64,000 nucleotides of DNA from DYJK01 sp040755055 (GTDB taxonomy: Bacteria > Bacteroidota > Ignavibacteria > Ignavibacteriales > Melioribacteraceae): positions 48,657 to 112,656 of the forward strand of contig JBFMBS010000012.1 of NCBI GenBank assembly GCA_040755055.1, read 5' to 3'. Both the position numbers and the translations under genes were made by a program. The notes under the pieces were generated by a model. That model saw nothing but the letters and a program-made list of their open reading frames with translations, had not been told where the DNA came from and ran no database searches. This document shows, one piece after another, positions 26,787-36,101 of this stretch; the first letter of the stretch is position 1; every line of letters starts with the position of its first letter.

Positions 26787-28400
26787 TCATTCAATAATAG
26801 ATACGTTTTTCCCGTTTATTCGCTTAATTTTTAACAATCCACCTATATCCATTGGTATCCATGTGTAACCCTGATTTTCATCGTTAATTTTTAGAGGCTT
26901 GTTTTCTAAAAGTATATGGGATGGTTTTTTTGTTAATCTTAGATACTCTACTCCTGAAGTATCTAATGTACGGTAATAAATTTTTAATTTTTTGTACAAT
27001 GGATTTTCTGGGTCTTGCCATATAAACTTTATAAAATTTCCTTTATAATCGATTTGATGGATAATAGAAGTTGAAGAAAGTAAATGGTCTTGATCAGAAG
27101 GTGCCAATTCAGGATTAACAGCCATTGCACGTAAATAATGTCGTATATAATCGCCATAACCGTCTGTAAGCCAAATATCATCCGAAGGGAAGCGGTTCTT
27201 ACCGTCGAAGTCCACCATATATGTTGACCATAATAGCTGACGCTTTGAATTTTCAAAATATGTACTATCACCGGATAATTTTGCGTAGAGGAGACCATCG
27301 GCACCTTGCCTTGCAGTATGACTATTAGCGGGAACTCTGTAGTATGTCTGTTCATTAATAGCAATAACACCATATTTTTCCCAAGTCTTGTTTCCCAACT
27401 CTTTATGGACCCAGTCAATTATTTTTTTGGTATCACTTGCCCAATCAGGAAATAGTTCGGGATGTTCCATTACAAATCGAGCAAAAGTCATAGCATTAAT
27501 TTGGGTATCACTCCAACCCGGAACATCTTCAAAGAATGGACCCCATTTATTATTCTTCATCGGGTATTTTTTCATCCATCCCAAAATTTTGTTGAAAGCT
27601 GCTTTATATTTTTCAATATCACCCTTATTTAGTTTTTCGAGTTCTAAGAAAAGCTGTAACGTAGGAGCCCAATTAGTTGTATAGCTGCTATAACCGATCT
27701 TTGTGGAATCATTCATGTCTTTAAATAAATATCCTACTTGATTGGTATAGACATTCACTTTAAAAGGGAGTGGTGAATTATTTTCATCACCATTTTTAAT
27801 ATTATCTGAAAGTGTGTTGGCAATTTTTATTGCCGCATCTAAGTAAACTTTTGTACCAAACATTTTATAAAGGTTGATTAACTCCAGGGCAAACGAGCCG
27901 GCTTTATCCGGTTGTGTATATCCTTTACCAAGAATCATATCACCATCATAAATGCCAGAATAAAGAATTGTGTTGTACGGGAAAGGTATATTCGGCCAGT
28001 AACAAGATTCCGGGCTAAGACTGTGGCTCAAATAATAATCTGCCATGAATCTCATGTTATCTTTTATCTTCTCGTTACCGGTATAAGCATAGAGCAACTT
28101 CCATGCTGATAAGGCCATTTGTAATTGATCGCCGCCGATACCGCGATTATCGTTAAATCCATTATTCCAAACTTGATGATTCATATAGTAAGGCAATCCA
28201 TTTTGATCGATGCGCATTGTATCCCAAAAACTCCAAACGAGATTGATTACATGATTAAATGATTTGCCCGGTTCATCATCGTACCACGATATAATTTTAC
28301 CTTCTTTATCTGTCTTGATATCGTGGTAAATTAATTTTTCTTGTCCGTAAGTATTTGCAAATAGTAGAATTGCAATTAAGGAAATAAAGCGAAGTGCCAT
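26787..28400 (-). CDS. Secreted protein of unknown function, alpha/alpha-barrel-like
   Basis: The 537-residue protein has a signal peptide (RFISLIAILLFANTYGQ) and no membrane anchor. About residues 45-420 are rich in Trp, Tyr and Asn with repeated helical pairs: GGDQLQMALSAWKLLYAYTG, ADYYLSHSL, AGSFALELINLYKMFGTKVYL and LLWSTYMVDFDGKNRF. The pattern suggests a six-hairpin (alpha/alpha)6 toroid like those of many glycoside hydrolases and lyases. A C-terminal beta part (about 450-537) may be a substrate-binding domain. No catalytic pair can be assigned by eye. It is monocistronic in appearance and probably acts on carbohydrates outside the cell or in the periplasm. Confidence 0.6.
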   Translation of the reverse strand: MALRFISLIAILLFANTYGQEKLIYHDIKTDKEGKIISWYDDEPGKSFNHVINLVWSFWDTMRIDQNGLPYYMNHQVWNNGFNDNRGIGGDQLQMALSAWKLLYAYTGNEKIKDNMRFMADYYLSHSLSPESCYWPNIPFPYNTILYSGIYDGDMILGKGYTQPDKAGSFALELINLYKMFGTKVYLDAAIKIANTLSDNIKNGDENNSPLPFKVNVYTNQVGYLFKDMNDSTKIGYSSYTTNWAPTLQLFLELEKLNKGDIEKYKAAFNKILGWMKKYPMKNNKWGPFFEDVPGWSDTQINAMTFARFVMEHPELFPDWASDTKKIIDWVHKELGNKTWEKYGVIAINEQTYYRVPANSHTARQGADGLLYAKLSGDSTYFENSKRQLLWSTYMVDFDGKNRFPSDDIWLTDGYGDYIRHYLRAMAVNPELAPSDQDHLLSSTSIIHQIDYKGNFIKFIWQDPENPLYKKLKIYYRTLDTSGVEYLRLTKKPSHILLENKPLKINDENQGYTWIPMDIGGLLKIKRINGKNVSIIE

Positions 28401-28448
28401 ATAATTCTCATCCAGTTAGAGGTGAAAAGTTTAATCTGCCAAAGAGAT

Positions 28449-29750
28449 TCATTCCTTTTCTACTGATCGTGAAAAAATATAATCAATATTTTTGAGCATC
28501 TTTCCGGGATCGAATAAGTCTTCTATTTCATCCCTTTGTAGGTATTTTATTACACTTTCAGAATTTAATAATTCGTCTTTCAAATTTTTATTTTGATTTG
28601 CCCACACATCCATCGCAGCCTTTTGAACAAATGAGTAAGCTTCTTCTCTTGTCATTCCTTTTTCAGTTAATTTAAGAAGGACTGCTTGAGAAAAAATCAA
28701 TCCACGGGTTTTGTTTAGATTATTAATCATGTTTTCAGGGTAGATGATAAGATTATCAATTAATTTTATCATGAGACCTAACATGTAATCGAGAGCGATT
28801 GTGCTGTCGGGTAAAATAATACGTTCAACGGATGAATGAGAGATATCTCTTTCATGCCATAGAGCAACATTTTCAAGAGCTGCTACGGCATTTGCACGTA
28901 ATATTCTAGCTAAGCCCGTAATACGTTCACTAATTATCGGATTACGTTTGTGGGGCATAGCGGAAGAACCTTTTTGCCCTTTTGAGAAGTACTCTTCGGC
29001 TTCTAATACTTCGGTTCTTTGCAGATGCCTGATTTCGATAGAAATTTTTTCTAAAGTAGCACCAATGATAGCTAAAGTAGAAAGAAACTCTGCATGTCTA
29101 TCCCGTTGCACTACTTGTGTTGCTACCGGTTCAGGTTTAAGACCTAATTTTTCGCAAACGTATTCTTCTACTTTTGGAGTTAAGTGTTCAAACGTACCAA
29201 CTGCACCGGAAATTTTACCAACGCCTATGGAATCGATGGCATGTTGTAGTCTGTTTATATTCCGTTTTGTTTCTTCATACCACAAGGCAAACTTTAAGCC
29301 CATGGAATATGCTTCGGCATGGATGCCGTGACTTCTACCTACACAGATAGTTCTCTTATGTTCAACGGCTCTTTTTTGAAGAATATTTTTTAACTGTATC
29401 AAATCTTTTAGGATTATTTCGCCGGCAGATTTTAATTGGTAGGCGAGCGAAGTATCGAGAACATCCGAGGAAGTCATACCGTAATGGATATGGCGTGATG
29501 CTGGTCCAACATATTCAGCAACGTTTGTCAAAAAAGCAATTACATCGTGCTTTGTTATTTCTTCAATTTCAAGAATACGATTAATGTCAAAATTGGCTTT
29601 CTCTTTGATGGCTGCTAAATCAACTTTGGGAATATCGCCGAGTTTTTCTCTTGCTTCACACGCAAGTATTTCGATCTTTAGCCACGTTTCAAACTTGAAA
29701 CGGTCTTCCCAAATTTTACCAATTTCAGGGCGAGTGTAACGTTCTATCAT
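28449..29750 (-). CDS. purB: Adenylosuccinate lyase
   Basis: PurB cleaves SAICAR and adenylosuccinate, releasing fumarate in purine synthesis. The 433-residue protein carries RYTRPEIGKIWEDRFKFETW at the start, HYGMTSSDVLDTSLAYQL, GRSHGIHAEAYSMGLKFALW and the fumarase/aspartase signature GSSAMPHKRNPI. Its ATG overlaps the stop of the HtrA gene (TAATG), so the two are translated in succession on the minus strand. Confidence 0.97.
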   Translation of the reverse strand: MIERYTRPEIGKIWEDRFKFETWLKIEILACEAREKLGDIPKVDLAAIKEKANFDINRILEIEEITKHDVIAFLTNVAEYVGPASRHIHYGMTSSDVLDTSLAYQLKSAGEIILKDLIQLKNILQKRAVEHKRTICVGRSHGIHAEAYSMGLKFALWYEETKRNINRLQHAIDSIGVGKISGAVGTFEHLTPKVEEYVCEKLGLKPEPVATQVVQRDRHAEFLSTLAIIGATLEKISIEIRHLQRTEVLEAEEYFSKGQKGSSAMPHKRNPIISERITGLARILRANAVAALENVALWHERDISHSSVERIILPDSTIALDYMLGLMIKLIDNLIIYPENMINNLNKTRGLIFSQAVLLKLTEKGMTREEAYSFVQKAAMDVWANQNKNLKDELLNSESVIKYLQRDEIEDLFDPGKMLKNIDYIFSRSVEKE

Positions 29751-30934
29751 TATCTACGCTCCAATTTCATTTTCTTGTGAAGTAGATCGCTATCTCTTTG
29801 AATTTTTAGATCGATAACATCGCCAGCACGGAATTCTTTTAATACGCCGATCAAGGTTGTTTCATTTGTTACTTTATAATTATCTATTCCTAAGATAATA
29901 TCATAAACTTCAAGACCGGCTTTATCTGCCGGAGAATTTTTCTGTACCTGGGTAATGATTACACCTTGTGAACTTTTCAAATTGTATGCTTTAGCAATTC
30001 TTGGATCAATAGTTTGAATGCTAAGCCCGGTAACAAATTCACGATCAACTTTACCGTTATTTTTAATTTCATCAACTATTCTTTTGATTTTATTAACTGG
30101 TATTGCGAATCCTACACCAACATTGCCGGTTGAACCTTGAGCGGTAAAGATTAAAGTATTCATACCAATTAATTCTCCGTAAGCATTTACCAGCGGACCG
30201 CCGCTGTTACCCGAATTAATAGCTGCGTCCGTTTGAAGCATATCCACGTAATACCGGTTTTCAGATGAACCTAAATTCATTTCTTTGGCACTTACCACTC
30301 CTACTGTAACTGTTGGCTGGTCATTGATATCGAACAAACCAAACGGATTGCCTAATGCAATAACCCATTCACCGATAAGAATTTCATCGGAATTACCGAG
30401 CTTAATGTAAGGCAAGTTATCAGCTTCAATTTTAAGTAAGCAAATATCGGAAGCCGGGTCGCTGCCGATGATTTTAGCTTCGTGCTGAGAACCGTCCGTC
30501 ATTGTAACAACTGCTTCAACTGCATTACCGGCAACGTGATCATTTGTAAGTATATAACCGTCGGGAGAAATTATTGCACCGGATCCAAGTCCTCTAATCT
30601 GCTGGCTATAGACACGATCACCAAAGAATTGCCTGAAGAAAGGGTCCTGGGAAAAAATATCTCTGTATTGCCTAATTTCGGTTACGTTAATTCCAACAAC
30701 TGCCGGGCTTACTTCTTTTACAGTCTTTGTGATAATAGTTTGTCTTGAATTTGAAATGTCATCTTGTATTTGCTGCCTATCCGAAACTTGTGATGCGTGA
30801 AAATCATCGTTACTTAAAAGTGTGCTTAGAGTTGAGCGATTATTACTTTGATTATTCAACAATAAAGCAAATACAACTGAAGCAACGAGTAGTGTAATTA
30901 TGATCGATAAAATTATTGGTTTAGTTCTATTCAT
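29750..30934 (-). CDS. HtrA/Deg-family periplasmic serine protease
   Basis: This is a 394-residue trypsin-like protease for envelope protein quality control. An uncleaved or late-cleaved signal anchor (IILSIIITLLVASVVFALLL) is followed by the protease domain with His133 (ILTNDHVAGNA), Asp163 (ASDICLLKIE) and Ser244 (NSGNSGGPLV). One PDZ domain covers about residues 290-390 (GLSIQTIDPRIAKAYNL, GVIITQVQKNSPADKAGLEV). A single PDZ fits the DegS/DegQ-like short class. It starts two bases after plsY and is coupled to purB. Confidence 0.93.
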   Translation of the reverse strand: MNRTKPIILSIIITLLVASVVFALLLNNQSNNRSTLSTLLSNDDFHASQVSDRQQIQDDISNSRQTIITKTVKEVSPAVVGINVTEIRQYRDIFSQDPFFRQFFGDRVYSQQIRGLGSGAIISPDGYILTNDHVAGNAVEAVVTMTDGSQHEAKIIGSDPASDICLLKIEADNLPYIKLGNSDEILIGEWVIALGNPFGLFDINDQPTVTVGVVSAKEMNLGSSENRYYVDMLQTDAAINSGNSGGPLVNAYGELIGMNTLIFTAQGSTGNVGVGFAIPVNKIKRIVDEIKNNGKVDREFVTGLSIQTIDPRIAKAYNLKSSQGVIITQVQKNSPADKAGLEVYDIILGIDNYKVTNETTLIGVLKEFRAGDVIDLKIQRDSDLLHKKMKLERR

Positions 30935-30935
30935 T

Positions 30936-31562
30936 TTAATTACCTGATGTTTTTAAGTTAGATGATATATATTCTTTGATCGGCTGAAAATGTTTGACAA
31001 GAATGATTGATAATAAGAGCAATAATAAAATTGAGAACTCAAGTTCAGAGGAAGCCGGTGTGGTAGTATATTTATTCATAACATCCCCAATTGAGAAACC
31101 GAGTGCGGTACTTAATAAAGTAGCGCTGAAATTAGCAAAGTGTATATTTCTTCTGAAAGCATAACTAATTAACCAAAGAAAAATCCAGATTCCTAAAATT
31201 GGAATTGAAATTATCAGGGCACCTCCGGCTGCTGTTGCTAAACCTCTTCCGCCTTTGAATTTTATCCAAAATGAAAAACAGTGACCGAAAACCGCACCGA
31301 TTAATGCTATCATTAAAATCGGGAATTCATTTCCCAGTAAAAACTTAACTATTACAACCGACGCAACTCCTTTTAAGAAATCAATTACAAATACTACGAT
31401 ACCTAATTTTTTTGATTTGCTAACCTTGTAGGAATTCAGTGCTCCAACATTTGATGACCCGTTTTGTGTAATGTCAATATTCCTGAATTGTTTCAGGATG
31501 ATATATGCAGTAGGGAAAGAGCCGATTAATAATCCGATGATAAAACTAAAGAAGTAATTCAT
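30936..31562 (-). CDS. plsY: Glycerol-3-phosphate acyltransferase PlsY
   Basis: PlsY transfers acyl from acyl-phosphate to glycerol-3-phosphate, the first step of phospholipid synthesis. The 208-residue polytopic protein shows the three loop motifs: IGSFPTAYIILK, NGSSNVGALNSYKV and GHCFSFWIKFKGGRGLATAAG. Five transmembrane segments fit the family. It is the first gene of plsY-htrA-purB on the minus strand. Confidence 0.95.
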   Translation of the reverse strand: MNYFFSFIIGLLIGSFPTAYIILKQFRNIDITQNGSSNVGALNSYKVSKSKKLGIVVFVIDFLKGVASVVIVKFLLGNEFPILMIALIGAVFGHCFSFWIKFKGGRGLATAAGGALIISIPILGIWIFLWLISYAFRRNIHFANFSATLLSTALGFSIGDVMNKYTTTPASSELEFSILLLLLLSIILVKHFQPIKEYISSNLKTSGN

Positions 31563-31930
31563 AAAATTTTATTCCATTAACTTCGTGTGAGAAATAGAAT
31601 TACTTTAGCAATTATTAAAAATCTTATTATTTGATTTACACTACCGAGCCTTTTAATAAATCAAATTTAATAAATTAAGAATGTTCATAAAATACTAATC
31701 TTCAACCAGTTGCGTGAATTCAAAGAATACTTGGATGGGCGATTCAGCGAATCGCCCTACAGATTTAATTCTTGCACAATGGGTTTTAAAAATTCTTTTT
31801 CTTCAGCGTTTAATTTACAATTTGCTTGTTCAATCAGTTCCAGAAAAAAATTGTTGATGCTGTTTGTAGTTATCAAAAAAATATTAAATTTGAACTCATA
31901 ATCTAATTTATGTCACTCACGGGAGAATAA
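31563..31930. other. Gap between divergent plsY and glgP with a repeat and a doubtful small ORF
   Basis: No convincing gene is visible. The palindrome at 31738-31761 lies in the middle. On the minus strand a frame from a TTG at 31876 down to a stop at 31757 would encode 39 residues with a plausible helical composition (NSINNFFLELIEQANC, LNAEEKEFLKPIVQEL), but no ribosome site is seen and the stop falls in the repeat. The AT-rich right part probably holds the glgP promoter; GGGAG precedes glgP. Confidence 0.5.
31738..31761. repeat. Short palindromic repeat, copy 2 (inverted)
   Basis: This is an exact reverse complement of 8824-8847, with arms GGCGATTC and GAATCGCC, loop AGC, then CTACA. Two identical copies 23 kb apart and in opposite orientation indicate a dispersed REP-like family. 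Confidence 0.87.
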
Positions 31931-34495
31931 ATGATAAATTATATCGGCAGATTTAATGTAATACCTTCTTTACCTGAAAAATTAGAACCGCTTAGAGATA
32001 TAGTATCCAATCTTTATTGGACGTGGAACCAGGACGCGATAGAATTATTCAGAAGAATGGACAGCAAACTATGGGAAGACTCACATCATAACCCGGTTTT
32101 TATGCTGGGGAAAATCAGCCAGGAACGCTTAAATGAAATTGCAGTTGATGACAGTTTTATTTCACATATGAACCGCGTATATGTGCAGCTAAATATTTAT
32201 CTTGAAGAAAAAACATGGTACCAAAAAAATTATAAAATCGAAAAAGAAAATGTTATTGCTTACTTCTCGGCAGAGTTCGGATTGACCGAGTGTCTTCAGA
32301 TTTATTCCGGCGGACTCGGGGTCTTATCCGGCGATCACCTAAAATCTGCAAGCGACCTCGGATTGCCACTAGTTGGTGTTGGACTTTGTTACAAAGAAGG
32401 ATATTTCCAACAGTATCTAACGAACGACGGCTGGCAGCAAGAAAGATACGAGATTACAGATTTTTATAATCAGCCAATGAACCTTGTGACGAAAGAAGAT
32501 AATTCACCTTTAAAAATTGAACTCGATTTCCCGGGAAGAAAAGTCTATTTCCAGGTTTGGAAAATACAGATAGGAAGAGTTCCACTTTACCTTCTTGATA
32601 CGAACGTTCCCGAAAACAATGACGAGGACAAAAAAATCACGAGATCGCTTTACGGGGGTAATAACGAAACAAGGATTCAGCAAGAAATTGTCCTGGGTAT
32701 CGGGGGTATCCGCACTCTTCATTCAATAGGAACTAAACCGGTTGTTTGTCACATGAACGAAGGTCATTCTGCATTCCTTGCTTTGGAAAGAATTAGACTT
32801 TTGATGAAATTACATAATCTTAGTTTCAGTGAAGCACGTGATGTTAATATATATGCAAATGTATTTACGACACATACACCCGTTCCAGCCGGTATTGATA
32901 TTTTCCCGAATGAACTTGTAGAAAAATATTTCGGTCAATACTATCGCCACGAACTTGGCATAGCCGATAAAACTTTTTATAGTCTTGGTACCATAATAAA
33001 AGATAAAGCGCCGAGCAATTTCAATATGGCTCATCTTGCAATGAATATGGCCGGTTATGTTAACGGTGTAAGCAAACTACACGGAAAAGTTTCTAAGAAA
33101 ATGTGGCAGTCCGGATTTATCGACATTCCTTTTGATGAGATTCCAATTGATTACATTACTAACGGAATTCATACTCATTCGCATCTATCAAATGATATGC
33201 AAGAATTGCTCTACAGATACCTTGGCGATAAATTTATGCGTTCGCCATCGGATATTGACGTATGGAAACGTATTGATGAAATGCCTGATGAGGAATTATG
33301 GCGCACGCACGAAAGACGGAGAGAGCGTCTTGTTGCATTTGCGCGTAAAAGACTTAAGAAACAAATAATAGAACGCGGCGGCTCCGGATCAGAAATTTCT
33401 GCTGCGAAGGAAATACTGGATTCTCAAGCTTTGACCATCGGGTTTGCAAGAAGGTTTGCAACTTATAAGCGTGCAACCCTCATTTTCCAGGATATTGAAA
33501 GATTAATTTCGATATTAAGCAATCCCGATTACCCGGTACAATTAATTATTGCCGGCAAAGCCCATCCAAAAGATGAGGAGGGTAAGAAACTTATTCAAGA
33601 AATTATAGCACTCTCCAAAGATTATCATCTCAGGAAAAAAGTAGTATTCCTTGAAAACTATGATATGAACATTGCACGCTACATGGTAGAAGGCTGCGAT
33701 GTATGGCTTAATAATCCAAGACGGCCATTGGAAGCGAGCGGAACTTCTGGTATGAAAGTAATTGCAAATGGGGGACTAAATCTGAGCGTGCTTGATGGAT
33801 GGTGGGATGAAGCTTATAGTTATGATGTTGGCTGGAAAATAGGGAATGCCGAGGAATATGATAATCTCGATTATCAGGATGAAGTTGAGTCGAGGATGAT
33901 TTATGAGATGATAGAAAAAGAAATTGTACCGACATTTTATAATAGGGGTGAAGACAAACTGCCGCGCCAATGGATTTCGATAATGAAGAATTCGATGAAG
34001 AAACTCGGCCCGGTCTATAATACACATAGAATGGTTCAAGAATATGCCCAGAAATTTTATTTTCCATCATATGAGAAACGAACACAGTTAATGAAAAATA
34101 ATTGGGAAAAAGGGAAAAAACTTTCCGATTGGAAATCTAAGATATACGAAAACTGGTCTAAGTTAAAATTTGTAAGTGTAGAGGAAGAAGAGAAGAATTC
34201 AGAATTTAAAGTAGGCAATAAGTATCCAATAGTAGCGGAAGTTGAACTTGGCAATCTTACACCCGATGATGTGGATGTACAAATTTATTTTGGTAAAATC
34301 GATAATGGTTCTACCAATAGTAAAGGTTTTGTTAATATGACTTTCTTACCGAAGAAATCAAAATCAAACCGATTCGTTTACCGCGGTGAGATCGACTGCA
34401 AAGATACCGGACAATTTGGCTTTACTTTACGTATATTACCAAGGCATGAAATGTTAATTAATCCTTTTGAAATGGGACTAATAAGGTGGGCGTGA
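31931..34495 (+). CDS. glgP: Alpha-glucan (glycogen) phosphorylase, DUF3417-type
   Basis: This enzyme phosphorolyses alpha-1,4-glucan to glucose-1-phosphate. The 854-residue protein is of the bacterial/archaeal GT35 subgroup with an N-terminal DUF3417 domain (SLPEKLEPLRDIVSNLYWTW). Core signatures are AYFSAEFGLTECLQIYSGGLG, GDHLKSASDLGLPLVGVGL, CHMNEGHSAFLALERI, RRFATYKRA, and the pyridoxal-phosphate site EASGTSGMKVIANGGLNLS. A C-terminal domain of about 100 residues after residue 730 is of the type seen in this subgroup. GGGAG precedes the ATG. It stands alone between a divergent gap and an AT-rich repeat. Confidence 0.94.
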   Translation: MINYIGRFNVIPSLPEKLEPLRDIVSNLYWTWNQDAIELFRRMDSKLWEDSHHNPVFMLGKISQERLNEIAVDDSFISHMNRVYVQLNIYLEEKTWYQKNYKIEKENVIAYFSAEFGLTECLQIYSGGLGVLSGDHLKSASDLGLPLVGVGLCYKEGYFQQYLTNDGWQQERYEITDFYNQPMNLVTKEDNSPLKIELDFPGRKVYFQVWKIQIGRVPLYLLDTNVPENNDEDKKITRSLYGGNNETRIQQEIVLGIGGIRTLHSIGTKPVVCHMNEGHSAFLALERIRLLMKLHNLSFSEARDVNIYANVFTTHTPVPAGIDIFPNELVEKYFGQYYRHELGIADKTFYSLGTIIKDKAPSNFNMAHLAMNMAGYVNGVSKLHGKVSKKMWQSGFIDIPFDEIPIDYITNGIHTHSHLSNDMQELLYRYLGDKFMRSPSDIDVWKRIDEMPDEELWRTHERRRERLVAFARKRLKKQIIERGGSGSEISAAKEILDSQALTIGFARRFATYKRATLIFQDIERLISILSNPDYPVQLIIAGKAHPKDEEGKKLIQEIIALSKDYHLRKKVVFLENYDMNIARYMVEGCDVWLNNPRRPLEASGTSGMKVIANGGLNLSVLDGWWDEAYSYDVGWKIGNAEEYDNLDYQDEVESRMIYEMIEKEIVPTFYNRGEDKLPRQWISIMKNSMKKLGPVYNTHRMVQEYAQKFYFPSYEKRTQLMKNNWEKGKKLSDWKSKIYENWSKLKFVSVEEEEKNSEFKVGNKYPIVAEVELGNLTPDDVDVQIYFGKIDNGSTNSKGFVNMTFLPKKSKSNRFVYRGEIDCKDTGQFGFTLRILPRHEMLINPFEMGLIRWA

Positions 34496-34499
34496 GAGA

Positions 34500-34722
34500 A
34501 AAGCAATTAAAAATTAAAAATGAAAAATTAAAAAGTGAAGGGAAAGGATTCCGAATTAAAAAGTGTCAATTAAAAATTAAAAAATGAGAAAGATAAACTT
34601 AAAATTTTAAAGAAAAAGTAAAGTGGTTAAATCTGAAATACATATGCTGAAATGAGGAGATAGAATTATTGATAGACATAAATGTTAGTTTTTAATTTCT
34701 AATTCTTAATTTTTAATTAATT
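34500..34722. repeat. AT-rich dispersed repeat (AATTAAAAATTAAAAATG type)
   Basis: This is a string of near-copies of AATTAAAAATTAAAAATGA and its complement. Similar words occur at 35145, 36384, 40368, 43310 (inside the fcl 3' end), 44372, 44417 and 49790. It marks the left edge of the repeat-rich half of the window. No coding potential seen. Confidence 0.7.
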
Positions 34723-34724
34723 AT

Positions 34725-35066
34725 ATGGATCGCGATTTAGCAAAAAGACTTTTTGATTTCGCTATCAGAGTAATTAAATATTGTAGGACATTAAGAAAAT
34801 CGACTGAGAATTCAATTATTATCAACCAATTAATTAAAGCAGACACTTCAAGCGGCGCAAATTACGAAGAATGCCAATCTGCTTCTTCCAGAGCTGATTT
34901 TAGGAATAAAATGTGTATTTGTCTTAAAGAAATGAGAGAATCAAACTTCTGGTTAAGAATTATACAAAATATACAAGATGTAACCCCTGAATTGAATTAT
35001 TTAATAAATGAATCTAATGAATTGAAGAAAATATTAGCAACGATTACCAAGAAGGTATCTGATTAA
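34725..35066 (+). CDS. Four-helix bundle protein (S23/intervening-sequence family)
   Basis: This 113-residue helical protein has the family features DLAKRLFDFAIRVIKYCRTL, INQLIKADTSSGANYEECQSA, FRNKMCICLKEMRESNFWLR and a C-terminal helix with ELKKILATITKK. The family was first seen as ORFs in 23S rRNA intervening sequences, but chromosomal copies are scattered near polysaccharide genes in the Bacteroidetes group. The biochemical role is unknown. It lies between AT-rich repeats with no operon partner, fitting a mobile accessory gene. Confidence 0.83.
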   Translation: MDRDLAKRLFDFAIRVIKYCRTLRKSTENSIIINQLIKADTSSGANYEECQSASSRADFRNKMCICLKEMRESNFWLRIIQNIQDVTPELNYLINESNELKKILATITKKVSD

Positions 35067-35174
35067 TTATTTCTGAAATGAATCAATATCAATTTATGAT
35101 TGATTTATTAAAACTGATAGTATTTTTATTTAAATTAATTTTGAATTTTTAATTCATAATTGTTAATTGATACT

Positions 35175-36101
35175 ATGCTTTTAGAAACATTAGATTTAAA
35201 AACGAACGACGTACTTATCTACTCCCAGAATCTATTTAATTTTAACGATAGTTTTAAGATTATCAATAAGAAGGAGAAGATAAAACATCCCCGGCGCATA
35301 ACATATTTTGATGTATGTAATTATGTTAAAGATCCCTCGCCTAAAAACCTAATCATATATCGATTGTTAACCAACGTAAATAATTTAGATGCTTATTCAA
35401 CCAAGTACGGCTACTTTATAAAAATTAGCGGCAGAATTGAACTGATATATTTCGACCCGATATTTGCGATAAAGGACTTGCGCCATTTACGCTTTGATTT
35501 AGATCCTAATCATTTTAGATTCAAAATTCAGCAAGTAGGATTAACATCGCTAACACGGTGGGAAAGCGAGCCGGATTTTGCAGAAGTATTTCACTTTGAT
35601 CTCAAGGCAATAGAAGCACAAAACCAAAACGATAAAATTTATGCCGATGCAATTTTTGCCTTCGACCCGGATTTTTCGGAAAAAGAACACGATGAGTATG
35701 AGGAGGTCAAAAAAAATCAAGACATGTCTTCTTCAGAGAGAATTAAAACAAAAGCAACTACCGAGACCGTTACTTCGCTTAATAATATAGCAGAAGATAA
35801 AGCAACAACACACACAGTACTATCATCACCATCGGCGCCAGATTCTAATAAAGTTCAAGATCTTAGGGAAGAAATTATAACATTGTTGAAACAAGCATTG
35901 AATATCCAGGAAGATGTTAAAGGTCCTTCTCAAACAGACACGGCTCCTGATACTAATAAGCAAATTTCCGATCAGAAGGAATTACATATCGACGTAAGCA
36001 AAGCGCAAAATGTATTCGATCTATTCAAAACAACGATCAAATCAGAAGGACTTTCCGAAAGAGAAAAAGAGTCTGTTATACTTAAATTCGGAAGAGACTA
36101 A
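35175..36101 (+). CDS. Hypothetical protein
   Basis: I do not recognise this protein of about 308 residues. The ATG at 35175 (MLLETLDLKTNDVLIY) is preferred over a TTG at 35160, though neither has a good ribosome site. About residues 1-165 look globular and contain RLLTNVNNLDAYSTKYGYF and RWESEPDFAEVFHFDLK. Residues about 175-260 are a Ser/Thr/Lys/Glu-rich disordered linker, and the C-terminus has short helices (LREEIITLLKQALN, VFDLFKTTIKSEG). No signal or membrane segment. The layout resembles a scaffold or regulatory protein. Confidence 0.6.
   Translation: MLLETLDLKTNDVLIYSQNLFNFNDSFKIINKKEKIKHPRRITYFDVCNYVKDPSPKNLIIYRLLTNVNNLDAYSTKYGYFIKISGRIELIYFDPIFAIKDLRHLRFDLDPNHFRFKIQQVGLTSLTRWESEPDFAEVFHFDLKAIEAQNQNDKIYADAIFAFDPDFSEKEHDEYEEVKKNQDMSSSERIKTKATTETVTSLNNIAEDKATTHTVLSSPSAPDSNKVQDLREEIITLLKQALNIQEDVKGPSQTDTAPDTNKQISDQKELHIDVSKAQNVFDLFKTTIKSEGLSEREKESVILKFGRD

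Noticed and set aside
31710..31901. 63-residue plus-strand frame before glgP
   Set aside because: It runs through the palindromic repeat and has no ribosome site; composition is not protein-like.
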